Below are positions 1 to 6,728 of a stretch of DNA of 7,887 nt, in pieces. The DNA lies in assembly GCA_943914405.1 (NCBI GenBank), contig CALUBX010000227.1, positions 1 to 7,887 of the forward strand, in the 5' to 3' direction. The stretch comes from an uncultured Hyphomicrobiales bacterium (GTDB lineage Bacteria; Pseudomonadota; Alphaproteobacteria; Rhizobiales; Rhizobiaceae). Both the position numbers and the translations under genes were made by a program. Position 1 is the first letter of the stretch, and each line of letters opens with the position of its first letter. The notes below the pieces were generated by a model that was not told the DNA's origin, did not search any database, and was given only the letters and a program-made list of their open reading frames with translations.

Positions 1-204
1 GGTGGTGGCGCCCGCCTGCTCCACCATGGCCGGCACACCCTCGGTGATTTCCAGATCCAGGTCGGTCGCCTTCAGGTCGAGATTGTTGCCCGAAGCGCGC
101 AACAGCACGTTTGACAGGATCGGGATCGTGTTGCGGCGCTCCACCACGCGATGCACGTGGTTCAGCGACTTCAGGAGGTTGGACCGCTCAAGAGTAATAC
201 GCAT
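1..204 (-). CDS. dnaN: DNA polymerase III beta subunit (sliding clamp), N-terminal part
   Basis: The reverse strand reads an open frame from ATG at 204-202 to the window edge, giving 68 residues without a stop. It begins MRITLERSNLLKSLNHV and continues through VVERRNTIPILSNVLL and then LDLKATDLDLEI. These are the hallmark N-terminal segments of the bacterial beta clamp. DnaN forms a ring-shaped dimer around DNA that tethers the replicative polymerase and recruits repair and mismatch proteins; full-length members have about 370 residues, so roughly 300 lie outside the window. No strong Shine-Dalgarno sequence is visible upstream of the ATG, but the start agrees with the usual family N-terminus. 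The gene is divergent from rsmI across a 235-base gap. Confidence 0.95.
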   Translation of the reverse strand, partial: MRITLERSNLLKSLNHVHRVVERRNTIPILSNVLLRASGNNLDLKATDLDLEITEGVPAMVEQAGATT

Positions 205-439
205 GGACGCTATCGCTTTCGACCTCGCAACCCGGTTTGTAGCCGGGCGCTTCAAATTCTTGCGGCTTGAGACAAGCCGATGGGACGGGCAAAATGGCAG
301 AGTTCGCCGGGCAAAAGCAAGAGGCCAGCATGCCCCTCTTGCAGCCAATCCACTGCCGGGGTTGCGATTGCCGGAATGCGCTTGCTTGCTCCGGGGCGAT
401 GCCTCGCCCATAAGGGAGGACGATCTTGAAACTGGCCGG
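205..439. other. dnaN-rsmI divergent intergenic region
   Basis: This gap of 235 bases must hold the promoters of dnaN (leftward) and rsmI (rightward), but I cannot assign a convincing -35/-10 pair in either direction. Two small inverted repeats are visible. One has CCCGG at 231-235 facing CCGGG at 243-247. The other is a 7-bp stem, CGGCTTG at 263-269 and CAAGCCG at 273-279, with a 3-base loop. Neither is followed by a T run, so they are not obvious terminators. A purine-rich GGGAGGA lies at 414-420, 19 bases ahead of the rsmI ATG, which is farther than usual for a ribosome binding site. Confidence 0.6.
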
Positions 440-1360
440 ATGCGCGTGACAGAAGAACCAAAAAATCCCCGCGGCTATCGCGTCGCCAACACGTTCGTGC
501 CGGCCCGGCCGATCGAACCAGCGCTCTATCTGGTCGCCACTCCGATCGGCAATCTCCAGGATATCACTCTTCGGGCTCTGGAAACCCTGGCGGGCGTGGA
601 CGTGCTTGCCTGCGAAGATACGCGCGTGACCCGTGTCCTGCTGGACCGCTACGGTATCGTCAACCGCCCATTTGCCTACCACGAGCACAATGCAAACGAG
701 GCGGGCCCGAAGCTGCTGGCGGCGCTGGAAGAAGGCCGTTCGGTCGCGCTGGTCTCCGATGCCGGCACGCCGCTCGTCTCCGATCCCGGCTACCGTCTAG
801 GCCAGATGGCGATCGAGGCGGGCTACCGCGTGGTCCCCATTCCCGGCGCCTCCGCGCCTTTGGCGGGCCTGATGGGTTCCGGTCTGGCCTCCGACACATT
901 TCTCTTTGCCGGCTTCCTGCCCGTCAAGGAAAAGGGACGGCGAGACCGGCTTGCGGAGCTTTCCAAAGTCCCGGCCACGTTGATTTTCTTTGAATCGCCG
1001 CACCGCATCGGCGCGTCCCTCTCTTCCGCAGCCGATGTGCTGGGCCCGGCCCGCCGGGCCTGCGTTGCGCGCGAACTCACGAAGGCTTTCGAAGAGTTCC
1101 GGCGCGGTACGCTGGACGAACTGGCGCAGTATTATGCAGGCGATCGCGTGGTGAAGGGTGAGGTGGTCTTTCTCGTCGCGCCTCCCGACTACGACGACGT
1201 CCCGGCCGCCGTGGAGGTCGATGTTCTCCTTCGGGAACTAGCGGCGAGCATGCCGACAGCCAAGGCAGCCGCGGAAGCCGCAAGGCTGACGGGGCTATCC
1301 CGCAAGGATCTGTACCAGAAGCTGTTAGACCTGAAAGGATCCGATGCGCAGGAAGGCTAA
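440..1360 (+). CDS. rsmI: 16S rRNA (cytidine1402-2'-O)-methyltransferase RsmI
   Basis: The 306-residue product belongs to the tetrapyrrole-methylase-like SAM-dependent family. RsmI methylates the ribose 2'-OH of C1402 in 16S rRNA at the ribosomal P site and so tunes decoding fidelity. Signature segments appear in the expected order: YLVATPIGNL at residues 30-39, CEDTR at 58-62, SDAGTP at 106-111, PIPGASA at 133-139 and FFESPHR at 183-189. The C-terminal part carries the small helical domain (LTGLSRKDLYQ) typical of bacterial RsmI. The same frame is open leftward to base 2, but that stretch is antisense to dnaN and intergenic, so ATG 440 is chosen because it leaves a short N-terminal extension before the conserved core. 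Start support is only moderate because the best Shine-Dalgarno (414-420) is distant. The 3' end overlaps yraN by 17 bases, which suggests co-transcription and coupled translation. Confidence 0.95.
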   Translation: MRVTEEPKNPRGYRVANTFVPARPIEPALYLVATPIGNLQDITLRALETLAGVDVLACEDTRVTRVLLDRYGIVNRPFAYHEHNANEAGPKLLAALEEGRSVALVSDAGTPLVSDPGYRLGQMAIEAGYRVVPIPGASAPLAGLMGSGLASDTFLFAGFLPVKEKGRRDRLAELSKVPATLIFFESPHRIGASLSSAADVLGPARRACVARELTKAFEEFRRGTLDELAQYYAGDRVVKGEVVFLVAPPDYDDVPAAVEVDVLLRELAASMPTAKAAAEAARLTGLSRKDLYQKLLDLKGSDAQEG

Positions 1361-1733
1361 GCCGGATCCGCACGGAGCCCAGGAAAGTCGCCGTCGGCAG
1401 GCGGAGCGGCGCGGCCACTTGTCGGAATATGCCGCGGCCATCTACCTCATGCTCAAAGGCTACCGCATTCTCGCGCTTCGCTACCGAACCCGGCTCGGTG
1501 AAGTGGATATCGTCGCTCGCAAGGGCGATATCGTCGCTTTCGTTGAGGTGAAGGCGAGGCGGGATGCGCAGGCAGGCCTTGATGCGATCGGATTGGAAAG
1601 CCAGCGCCGCATCCGCGCCGCAAGCGACCTCTGGCTCGCAAAGCACGGGCGCACCAGGCCGTGGACGCAGCGTTACGACGTGCTCGTCATCATGCCGCGA
1701 CGCTGGCCGCGCCACTTTCCGGACGCTTTTTGA
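1344..1733 (+). CDS. yraN: UPF0102 (YraN) family nuclease-fold protein
   Basis: This 129-residue protein matches the YraN/UPF0102 family in length and motifs. These proteins have a restriction-endonuclease-like fold. The acidic and lysine residues expected of that fold are present: E28 in the first helix, D55 in GEVDIVA, and E68 and K70 in FVEVKAR. The basic N-terminus (MRRKAKPDP) and the RTRLGEVDIVARKGD segment are typical. The biological role is not established; a link to DNA processing or recombination is often proposed. ATG 1344 has a good AAGGAT-type ribosome binding site at about 1334-1339 and lies inside the end of rsmI in another frame. The rsmI-yraN pairing is common in proteobacteria and supports both calls. 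The sequence ends shortly after RYDVLVIMPRRWPRHFPDAF with no sign of truncation. Confidence 0.92.
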   Translation: MRRKAKPDPHGAQESRRRQAERRGHLSEYAAAIYLMLKGYRILALRYRTRLGEVDIVARKGDIVAFVEVKARRDAQAGLDAIGLESQRRIRAASDLWLAKHGRTRPWTQRYDVLVIMPRRWPRHFPDAF

Positions 1734-1855
1734 TGCGTCGGGCGGGGAGGTGGCAAGCTATCTTCGGGAAAATTAAACTTTTCTGTCGTTGCGAAACATT
1801 CCGCTTACCGAGCTCAGCTATGCCTCTTTGAAATGATGCAGCTTTCGGGGGAAAG

Positions 1856-2359
1856 ATGAGCTGGCACCTTTTGACGGCCATGGCTTCGGCCCTGGCCATT
1901 CGCTACAAGTTTGCGGACATGGAAGCGCCCAAGGCGCCATCCTTTGTCGCGGGTTCTGCGCACGCACTTGAAATGCGCCCCGCCCCGATCGAGCCCAGCT
2001 GGGTGATCGAAGGGAACCCGCGGGCGCGCATCGGGCATCACTCTGCGGCGGAGGACGAAGCCGGTTTAACCGCCGTCTGGGATTGTTCCGCCGGTGCATT
2101 CCGCTGGTTCTTCGCCTGGGATGAAACGGTGATGATCCTTGACGGCGATGTGCTGGTGACGGCGGAAGACGGGACGCAGCGTCTGCTGAAGGCCGGGGAC
2201 ATCGCCTATTTCAAGGGCGGGACCTGGGCGACCTGGCACGTCGAGACCTATGTCCGCAAGATCGCCTTCTTGCGACGGCCGGCTCCGGAACCCCTCGCCA
2301 TGCTCTACCGCCTGCGCAACCGCCTTCGCCGGGGCTCCGCCGGGGGCTTTCCCGCCTGA
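1856..2359 (+). CDS. Cupin_3 (DUF861)-type protein
   Basis: The 167-residue product contains one small beta-barrel cupin of the Cupin_3/DUF861 type at about residues 60-145. Visible landmarks are WDCSAGAFRW from 75, DETVMILDGDV from 89, LKAGDIAYFKGGTWATW around 112-128, and a closing VRKIAF. The metal-binding histidines of classical cupins are missing from the first motif: DETV stands where HxH is usual. This is common in DUF861 proteins, so metal binding and enzyme activity cannot be assumed. The tail is arginine-rich (RLRNRLRRG). ATG 1856 follows GGGGGAAAG directly; ATGs at 1880 and 1919 are in frame but have poorer ribosome binding sites. The N-terminal 20 residues are mildly hydrophobic, but I do not call a signal peptide. 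It lies 122 bases after yraN and 95 bases before gshB on the same strand. The substrate is unknown. Confidence 0.85.
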   Translation: MSWHLLTAMASALAIRYKFADMEAPKAPSFVAGSAHALEMRPAPIEPSWVIEGNPRARIGHHSAAEDEAGLTAVWDCSAGAFRWFFAWDETVMILDGDVLVTAEDGTQRLLKAGDIAYFKGGTWATWHVETYVRKIAFLRRPAPEPLAMLYRLRNRLRRGSAGGFPA

Positions 2360-2389
2360 CAGGCAGGTCACCTCCGTGCCCGTCTTCCG

Positions 2390-2420
2390 AGAGCTTCCAT
2401 TTGTCCGCGAAGCGCTCTAG
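2390..2420 (-). repeat. Possible diverged copy of a short palindromic intergenic repeat
   Basis: Just upstream of gshB, GCTTC at 2393-2397 can pair with GAAGC at 2409-2413, inside an outer AGAGC/GCTCT pair (2390-2394 and 2414-2418). Read on the reverse strand from 2420, the first 28 bases align by eye with the element starting at 7814 near dut, at 19 of 28 positions. Shared blocks are CTAGAGC, TTC, AAAT and GAA. The similarity is modest and could be chance; a genome-wide self comparison would decide. Confidence 0.3.
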
Positions 2421-2454
2421 ATCAGGCGAGCTCAAATTCGAGGGACTTGAAGCC

Positions 2455-3405
2455 ATGGCGAGAATCCGCAGGGTCGCATTCCAGATGGACCATATCTCCG
2501 GCATCAATATTGCCGGCGATTCCACCTTTGCGATGGCATTGGAGGCCCAGTCGCGCGGCTACGAACTCTTTCATTACACGCCCGACCGCCTGACCATGCG
2601 TGATGGAAAGATCTTCGCCTCCGTCGAGCCGATGCAGGTCCGTGACATCAAGGGCGATCATTTTTCGCTGGGTGAGCGCGAGCGGATCGATCTGTCGGCC
2701 ATGGACGTGGTGCATCTGCGCCAGGATCCGCCCTTCGACATGGGCTACATCACCTCCACCCACCTTCTGGAACGGATCCACCCGAAAACCCTGGTCGTGA
2801 ATGATCCGGCTTGGGTGCGAAATTCGCCGGAAAAGATTTTTGTGACGGAATTCGCCGATCTCATGCCGGCCACGCTGATCTCCCGCGACCCGGGGGAAAT
2901 CGCCAGTTTCCGGGAGGAGATGGGCGACATCATCCTGAAGCCGCTCTACGGCAATGGCGGTGCCGGGGTCTTCCATTCGGCCCGTGACGACCGGAATTTC
3001 ACGTCGCTGCTCGAAATGTTCGGCCAAATGTATCGCGGCGAGCCTTATATTGCGCAGGCCTACCTCCCCGCCGTTCGCAAGGGCGACAAGCGCATCCTGC
3101 TGGTAGACGGCGAACCCGTCGGCGCCATCAACCGTGTCCCCGCCGAGCATGACAGCCGCTCTAACATGCATGTCGGCGGCCGCGCGGAAGCGACGGAGAT
3201 CACCCCGCGCGAAAAGGAAATCTGCGACCGCATCGGTCCGGCTCTCCGCGAGCGCGGCTTCATCTTCGTCGGGATCGACGTGATCGGCGACTACATGACC
3301 GAGATCAACGTGACCTCGCCCACAGGCATCCGCGAAGTGAAGAAGTTCGGCGGCGCCGATGTCGCCAGCCTGCTATGGGATGCGATCGAGGCAAAGCGGG
3401 TCTGA
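2455..3405 (+). CDS. gshB: Glutathione synthetase
   Basis: The 316-residue product matches prokaryotic GshB in length. The enzyme joins gamma-glutamylcysteine and glycine with ATP to make glutathione in the cytosol, the second step after GshA. The N-terminal domain begins VAFQMDHISGINIAGDSTFA and carries LRQDPPFDMGYI at about 88-99 and NSPEKIF at 123-129. The ATP-grasp core has LKPLYGNGGAGVF from about 161 and ends with EINVTSPTGI from 283, where E283 and N285 are expected to bind magnesium. ATG 2455 is chosen because it has GAGGGA at 2440-2445 at good spacing and gives the standard N-terminus; the 18 in-frame codons upstream are intergenic. The cysK product further right supplies the cysteine used for gamma-glutamylcysteine, but the two genes are not in one operon. 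No gshA is present here. All key motifs look intact. Confidence 0.97.
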   Translation: MARIRRVAFQMDHISGINIAGDSTFAMALEAQSRGYELFHYTPDRLTMRDGKIFASVEPMQVRDIKGDHFSLGERERIDLSAMDVVHLRQDPPFDMGYITSTHLLERIHPKTLVVNDPAWVRNSPEKIFVTEFADLMPATLISRDPGEIASFREEMGDIILKPLYGNGGAGVFHSARDDRNFTSLLEMFGQMYRGEPYIAQAYLPAVRKGDKRILLVDGEPVGAINRVPAEHDSRSNMHVGGRAEATEITPREKEICDRIGPALRERGFIFVGIDVIGDYMTEINVTSPTGIREVKKFGGADVASLLWDAIEAKRV

Positions 3406-3413
3406 GATCGCCT

Positions 3414-3443
3414 GCGGGACGGAGTGGTCTGCGCTCCGCCTGC
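3414..3443 (+). terminator. Hairpin after gshB, possible weak terminator
   Basis: GCGGG (3414-3418), a bulged A, then CGGAG (3420-3424) pairs with CTCCG (3434-3438) and CCTGC (3439-3443), including one G-T pair, around a 9-base loop. The structure starts nine bases after the gshB stop. The T-rich stretch (about 3451-3465) begins eight bases after the stem and is interrupted, so this is not a textbook Rho-independent terminator. It could end or attenuate transcription between gshB and comM. Confidence 0.35.
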
Positions 3444-3552
3444 CATCAAATGTTCTTGTTTTATTCCAAAAGCCGTGCAAGATTGCCTCCGAGGGGCAGG
3501 CAAGCGGGGATGCTGCCGTTCCGGACATGATGTTTGGAAGCGGAGTGGGCGA

Positions 3553-5088
3553 ATGGTTGCGCGTGTCAGCACGGTCGCATTTCAGGGCATAGAAGGCGTT
3601 CCGGTCGATGTTCAGGTCATGATCGGGCCGGGCAAGATCAACATGCACATCGTCGGCCTGCCGGACAAGGCGGTGGCCGAGAGCCGCGAAAGGGTCCAGG
3701 CGGCGCTGCATGCTTCCGGTCTGGCGATGCCGCCGAAAAAGGTCACCATCAACCTGGCGCCGGCCGATCTGCCCAAGGAAGGTTCGCACTTCGATTTGCC
3801 GATCGCGCTCGGCCTGATGGCTGCGCTTGGGGCCATTCCTGCCGATGCGCTTGCCGATTACGTGGTGTTAGGGGAGTTGAACCTGGACGGCACGCTCGCC
3901 CCGGTGGCCGGCGCGCTGCCCGCAGCAATCGGCGCCAACGCGCTGGGGAAGGGCTTGATCTGCCCGGCCGACAGTGGCCCAGAGGCCGCCTGGGCCGGTG
4001 CCGAGATCGACATCGTCGCGCCGCGCAGCCTGATCGCGCTCGCCAATCATTTTCGCGGTACCCAGGTGATTTCCAGGCCGCAGCCGGCCATTCGCGCCCT
4101 TCCCGGCGATCTTCCGGATCTGGCCGATATCAAGGGCCAGGAAAGCGCCAAGCGGGCGCTCGAAGTCGCCGCAGCCGGTGGACACAATCTTTTGATGGTC
4201 GGACCGCCAGGCTCGGGCAAGTCCATGCTCGCAGCCCGCCTGCCGTCCATCCTGCCGCCGCTTGGGGCCGCCGAGCTACTGGAAGTGTCGATGATCCACT
4301 CGATCGCCGGACAGCTTTCGGGCGGCAGGCTGTCCGACCGACGGCCTTATCGCGCGCCGCATCACTCGGCCACTATGGCTGCCTTGGTCGGGGGCGGGCT
4401 GCGGGCAAAGCCGGGCGAGGCATCGCTCGCGCATCACGGTATTCTCTTCCTAGACGAGTTTCCCGAGTTCTCGCCGCAGGTACTCGACGCGCTTCGCCAG
4501 CCGTTGGAAACCGGCGAATGTGTGATTGCCCGCGCCAATCACCGGGTCTCCTATCCAGCCAGTATCCAACTTGTGGCGGCGATGAACCCGTGCCGCTGCG
4601 GTATGGCGGGCGAACCCGGCCATAGCTGCGCAAGAGGGCCGCGATGCGCCGCCGATTATCAAGCGCGGATTTCAGGCCCCCTGATGGATCGTATCGACAT
4701 CCGCATCGACGTACCGGCCGTCTCTGCCATGGATCTCATCCGCCCGGCGCCTGCCGAACGAAGCGCCGATATAGCGCGGCGCGTCGCCGCCGCGCGCGAA
4801 CGGCAGCGCGAGCGCTTCGAGCGGGCGGGTTTGGGCGCAGGCGTCACCAATGCCCGATGCTCTACCGCGATGATCGAACAGATCGCGGAGCCCGATCCCG
4901 GCGGCCTTCAGCTTCTGCGCGACGCGGCCGAGAAGCTGAAATTCTCGGCCCGTGGCTATCATCGTGTGCTGAAGGTTGCCCGCACGCTCGCCGATCTCGA
5001 CGGCAAGGACGCCGTCAGCCGGATCCATCTGGCGGAGGGGATTTCCTATCGCATGGCCGGCGAGCGCCTGGCGACGGCGGCCGCGTGA
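3553..5088 (+). CDS. comM: YifB/ComM family Mg-chelatase-like AAA+ ATPase
   Basis: The 511-residue product has the full YifB/ComM architecture. An N-terminal Lon-protease-like/ChlI domain spans about 1-165 (HIVGLPDKAV, INLAPADLPKEG, DLPIALGLM). The Mg-chelatase-type AAA+ domain has Walker A GPPGSGKS at 217-224 and Walker B ILFLDE at 297-302. A cysteine-rich segment around 345-369 (NPCRCG, then further cysteines) follows, and a C-terminal Mg_chelatase_C domain contains SARGYHRVLKVARTLADL. In Vibrio and Acinetobacter, ComM is a hexameric helicase that extends branch migration when transformed DNA is integrated. In rhizobia the role is untested, and despite the family name it is not a true magnesium chelatase. 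The frame is open upstream to 3424, but ATG 3553 gives the standard N-terminus (MVARVSTVAFQGIEG) with GGAG at 3542-3545. It lies 147 bases after gshB, so it may have its own promoter. Confidence 0.95.
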   Translation: MVARVSTVAFQGIEGVPVDVQVMIGPGKINMHIVGLPDKAVAESRERVQAALHASGLAMPPKKVTINLAPADLPKEGSHFDLPIALGLMAALGAIPADALADYVVLGELNLDGTLAPVAGALPAAIGANALGKGLICPADSGPEAAWAGAEIDIVAPRSLIALANHFRGTQVISRPQPAIRALPGDLPDLADIKGQESAKRALEVAAAGGHNLLMVGPPGSGKSMLAARLPSILPPLGAAELLEVSMIHSIAGQLSGGRLSDRRPYRAPHHSATMAALVGGGLRAKPGEASLAHHGILFLDEFPEFSPQVLDALRQPLETGECVIARANHRVSYPASIQLVAAMNPCRCGMAGEPGHSCARGPRCAADYQARISGPLMDRIDIRIDVPAVSAMDLIRPAPAERSADIARRVAAARERQRERFERAGLGAGVTNARCSTAMIEQIAEPDPGGLQLLRDAAEKLKFSARGYHRVLKVARTLADLDGKDAVSRIHLAEGISYRMAGERLATAAA

Positions 5089-5161
5089 TGGCGGTTTCGA
5101 AGGCACGGCAACATTGTATGGCAGAGACGGAAATTATTAGTATCGGGCCGGCCGACATTGC

Positions 5162-5470
5162 ATGGCACGATTGCTTTCTCCGTCACGCGCTTATGTCCTG
5201 CAGGAAGAAAGCTCGATTGTCTTCGTTGAGGAAATCGACGACCGCCTCCTGCTCCAGGAATGGGTTGGCGCTCCGCCGATAGATCTCGCAACGGCCTTGT
5301 CATCCATCATAACGAAGCCGGTGAATGTGGTGGAGTTTGGTTTTATAGCGCCGCAAACTTGGCCGATCGGGCCTACCAGTATCGTCACTGACCCGGACTC
5401 ATTCATGTTCTGGCGCGGACGCGAGCTTCCGGAGGGAGATTTGTGTTTTCCGATGTTGATGCGCACTTGA
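5162..5470 (+). CDS. Small hypothetical protein, possibly frame-disrupted
   Basis: The 102-residue frame is not recognised. Its composition looks protein-like: mixed hydrophobic and acidic residues, with VEEIDDRLLLQEW, VVEFGFIAPQTWPIG and a C-terminal LPEGDLCFPMLMRT. No signal peptide, membrane helix or catalytic motif stands out. The start is weak: ATG 5162 lacks a purine-rich ribosome binding site, and a TAG at 5138-5140 prevents extension in this frame. A different frame starts at ATG 5118 and reads MAETEIISIGPADIAWHDCF before drifting into arginine-rich, unnatural sequence. One reading is a single gene starting at 5118 that changed frame near 5180-5200; another is an independent short gene. 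The region is visibly more AT-rich than its neighbours. It lies 73 bases after comM on the same strand and converges with cysK. A non-coding explanation remains possible. Confidence 0.5.
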   Translation: MARLLSPSRAYVLQEESSIVFVEEIDDRLLLQEWVGAPPIDLATALSSIITKPVNVVEFGFIAPQTWPIGPTSIVTDPDSFMFWRGRELPEGDLCFPMLMRT

Positions 5471-5497
5471 GACCGATACGGATGATTGAGGTTGAGA

Positions 5498-5515
5498 AGG
5501 GCGATTCTACGCCCT
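5498..5515. terminator. Hairpin between convergent genes, possible bidirectional terminator
   Basis: AGGGCG at 5498-5503 pairs perfectly with CGCCCT at 5510-5515 around a 6-base loop. It lies 27 bases after the stop of the small hypothetical gene and 24 bases beyond the cysK stop read from the other side. That position suits a shared terminator for convergent transcripts. Neither side has a strong T run (only TCTC on the cysK side), so the strength is uncertain. Confidence 0.4.
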
Positions 5516-5539
5516 CCAATTCCCTGCCGTATACGCTGC

Positions 5540-6502
5540 TCAGTTCCCCAAGCCTTCAAACAAGGCAGTCGAAAGATAGCGTTCCGCGAAGGAGGGGATG
5601 ATGACGACGAGGTTCTTGCCAGCGTTCTCTTCACGGCTGCCGATCTCGATGGCTGCGGTCAGCGCCGCACCGGATGAGATGCCGACAGGAACGCCTTCAA
5701 GGCGGGCCACTAGGCGCGCCATCTCTAGAGCTTCCGCGCTGCTCACGGTCACCACCTCGTCATAGATGTGGGTGTCGAGGATCTTCGGCGCGAAGCCGGC
5801 GCCAATGCCCTGGATCTTGTGCGGACCGGGCTGGCCACCTGACAATACCGGAGACTCCTCTGGCTCTACGGCAATCACTTTGAGGTTCGGATTGCGGCTC
5901 TTCAGAACCTGGCCGGCGCCGGTGATCGTGCCGCCCGTGCCGATGCCGGCGACGAAAATATCGATCTGCCCATCGGTATCGTTCCAGATTTCCTCGGCTG
6001 TCGTTTTGCGGTGGATTTCCGGATTGGCCGGGTTCTCGAACTGTTGGGGAATGATCGCATCCGGAAGGGACGCGGCCAGCTCTTCGGCCTTGGCAATGGC
6101 GCCCTTCATGCCTTTCGGGCCTTCCGTCAGCACCAGTTCTGCGCCGAGAAGGGCGAGCATCTTCCGGCGCTCCACCGACATGGTTTCCGGCATGGTGAGG
6201 ATCAGCTTGTATCCTTTGGCGGCAGCCGCGAAAGCGAGAGCGATGCCGGTGTTGCCGGAGGTCGGCTCAACCAGGGTCGTCTGGCCCGGCTTGATCTTCC
6301 CCTCCGCCTCAAGGCTTTCGATCATGGCAACGCCGATGCGATCCTTGACCGAGGCAATCGGGTTGAAGAATTCCAGCTTCGCCAGCAGGTTGGCCTTCAC
6401 GCCCTTTTCGCGCGCGAGCTTGTCGAGACGAACGATGGGCGTATCGCCGATGGTCTCGGTGATCGAGGAGTAGATGCGGCCGCGGCCGGGCTTGGTCGGC
6501 AT
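5540..6502 (-). CDS. cysK: Cysteine synthase A (O-acetylserine sulfhydrylase)
   Basis: The 320-residue product is a fold-type II PLP enzyme that converts O-acetyl-L-serine and sulfide to L-cysteine and acetate in the cytosol, the last step of assimilatory cysteine synthesis. Expected motifs are all present: NPIASVKDR with the PLP lysine at K53, the substrate loop TSGNTG at 81-86, the phosphate-binding GTGGT at 188-192, and GISSGAA at 274-280, which contacts the pyridine ring. PETMSVERRKML at 105-116 is typical of CysK. Length and order match the family, and no disruption is seen. The start MPTKPGRGRIYSSITETIG agrees with rhizobial relatives, and a GGGGGAT ribosome binding site lies just upstream (about 6507-6513). 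The gene is divergent from dps across 226 bases. CysM, the thiosulfate-using paralogue, is less likely given the ERRKM and QFENPANP context. Confidence 0.96.
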   Translation of the reverse strand: MPTKPGRGRIYSSITETIGDTPIVRLDKLAREKGVKANLLAKLEFFNPIASVKDRIGVAMIESLEAEGKIKPGQTTLVEPTSGNTGIALAFAAAAKGYKLILTMPETMSVERRKMLALLGAELVLTEGPKGMKGAIAKAEELAASLPDAIIPQQFENPANPEIHRKTTAEEIWNDTDGQIDIFVAGIGTGGTITGAGQVLKSRNPNLKVIAVEPEESPVLSGGQPGPHKIQGIGAGFAPKILDTHIYDEVVTVSSAEALEMARLVARLEGVPVGISSGAALTAAIEIGSREENAGKNLVVIIPSFAERYLSTALFEGLGN

Positions 6503-6547
6503 GTGGATCCCCCATGAGAAAGCTGTCAGCGGAAGATAGGGCGAAAC

Positions 6548-6570
6548 TCGGCGGGATGCCAGCCCGCCGA
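6548..6570 (-). other. Hairpin in the cysK upstream leader
   Basis: TCGGCGGG at 6548-6555 pairs perfectly with CCCGCCGA at 6563-6570 around a 7-base loop, giving an 8-bp GC-rich stem. It ends 45 bases ahead of the cysK ATG within the cysK-dps divergent gap. On the cysK strand the stem is followed by GTTTCGCCC, which is not a real T run. It could be a structured element in the cysK mRNA leader or a binding site for a regulator. I do not recognise a known riboswitch core around it. Confidence 0.35.
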
Positions 6571-6728
6571 AGTGACGCAGAGAAACGGAGGAAATGGCAA
6601 GGCAGGGTGTAATTTTGCAAGATTCGCGGACAGATAGGGCGCACTCATTGAAAAGAATGGCCGGCGCGGCACCTTAAGACGAGGCCGCTGCCGCGGTCAT
6701 CATTTGCATCATCAAGAGGTTTGGACCC

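Noticed and set aside
2..439. Leftward extension of the rsmI reading frame giving a 452-residue protein
   Set aside because: Bases 2-204 are antisense to dnaN and the rest is intergenic; the added sequence has no protein-like character and lies before the conserved RsmI core.
2422..3171. 249-residue open frame antisense to gshB
   Set aside because: It mirrors the glutathione synthetase frame, shows no domain pattern and has no ribosome binding site.
3406..3552. N-terminal extension of comM up to base 3424
   Set aside because: The extra residues lie in the intergenic hairpin and T-rich region and precede the standard YifB N-terminus at ATG 3553.
3534..4625. Long 363-residue open frame overlapping comM on the same strand
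   Set aside because: It is rich in arginine, glycine and alanine as expected for a shifted frame of a high-GC gene, and the overlapping frame has full YifB/ComM motifs.
5766..6473. 235-residue open frame antisense to cysK
   Set aside because: The opposite strand encodes an intact cysteine synthase with all catalytic motifs; the antisense frame is a codon-bias shadow.
6503..6728. SAM-type riboswitch ahead of cysK
   Set aside because: Only one simple hairpin is visible; I could not find the conserved core or pseudoknot partners of known SAM riboswitches.
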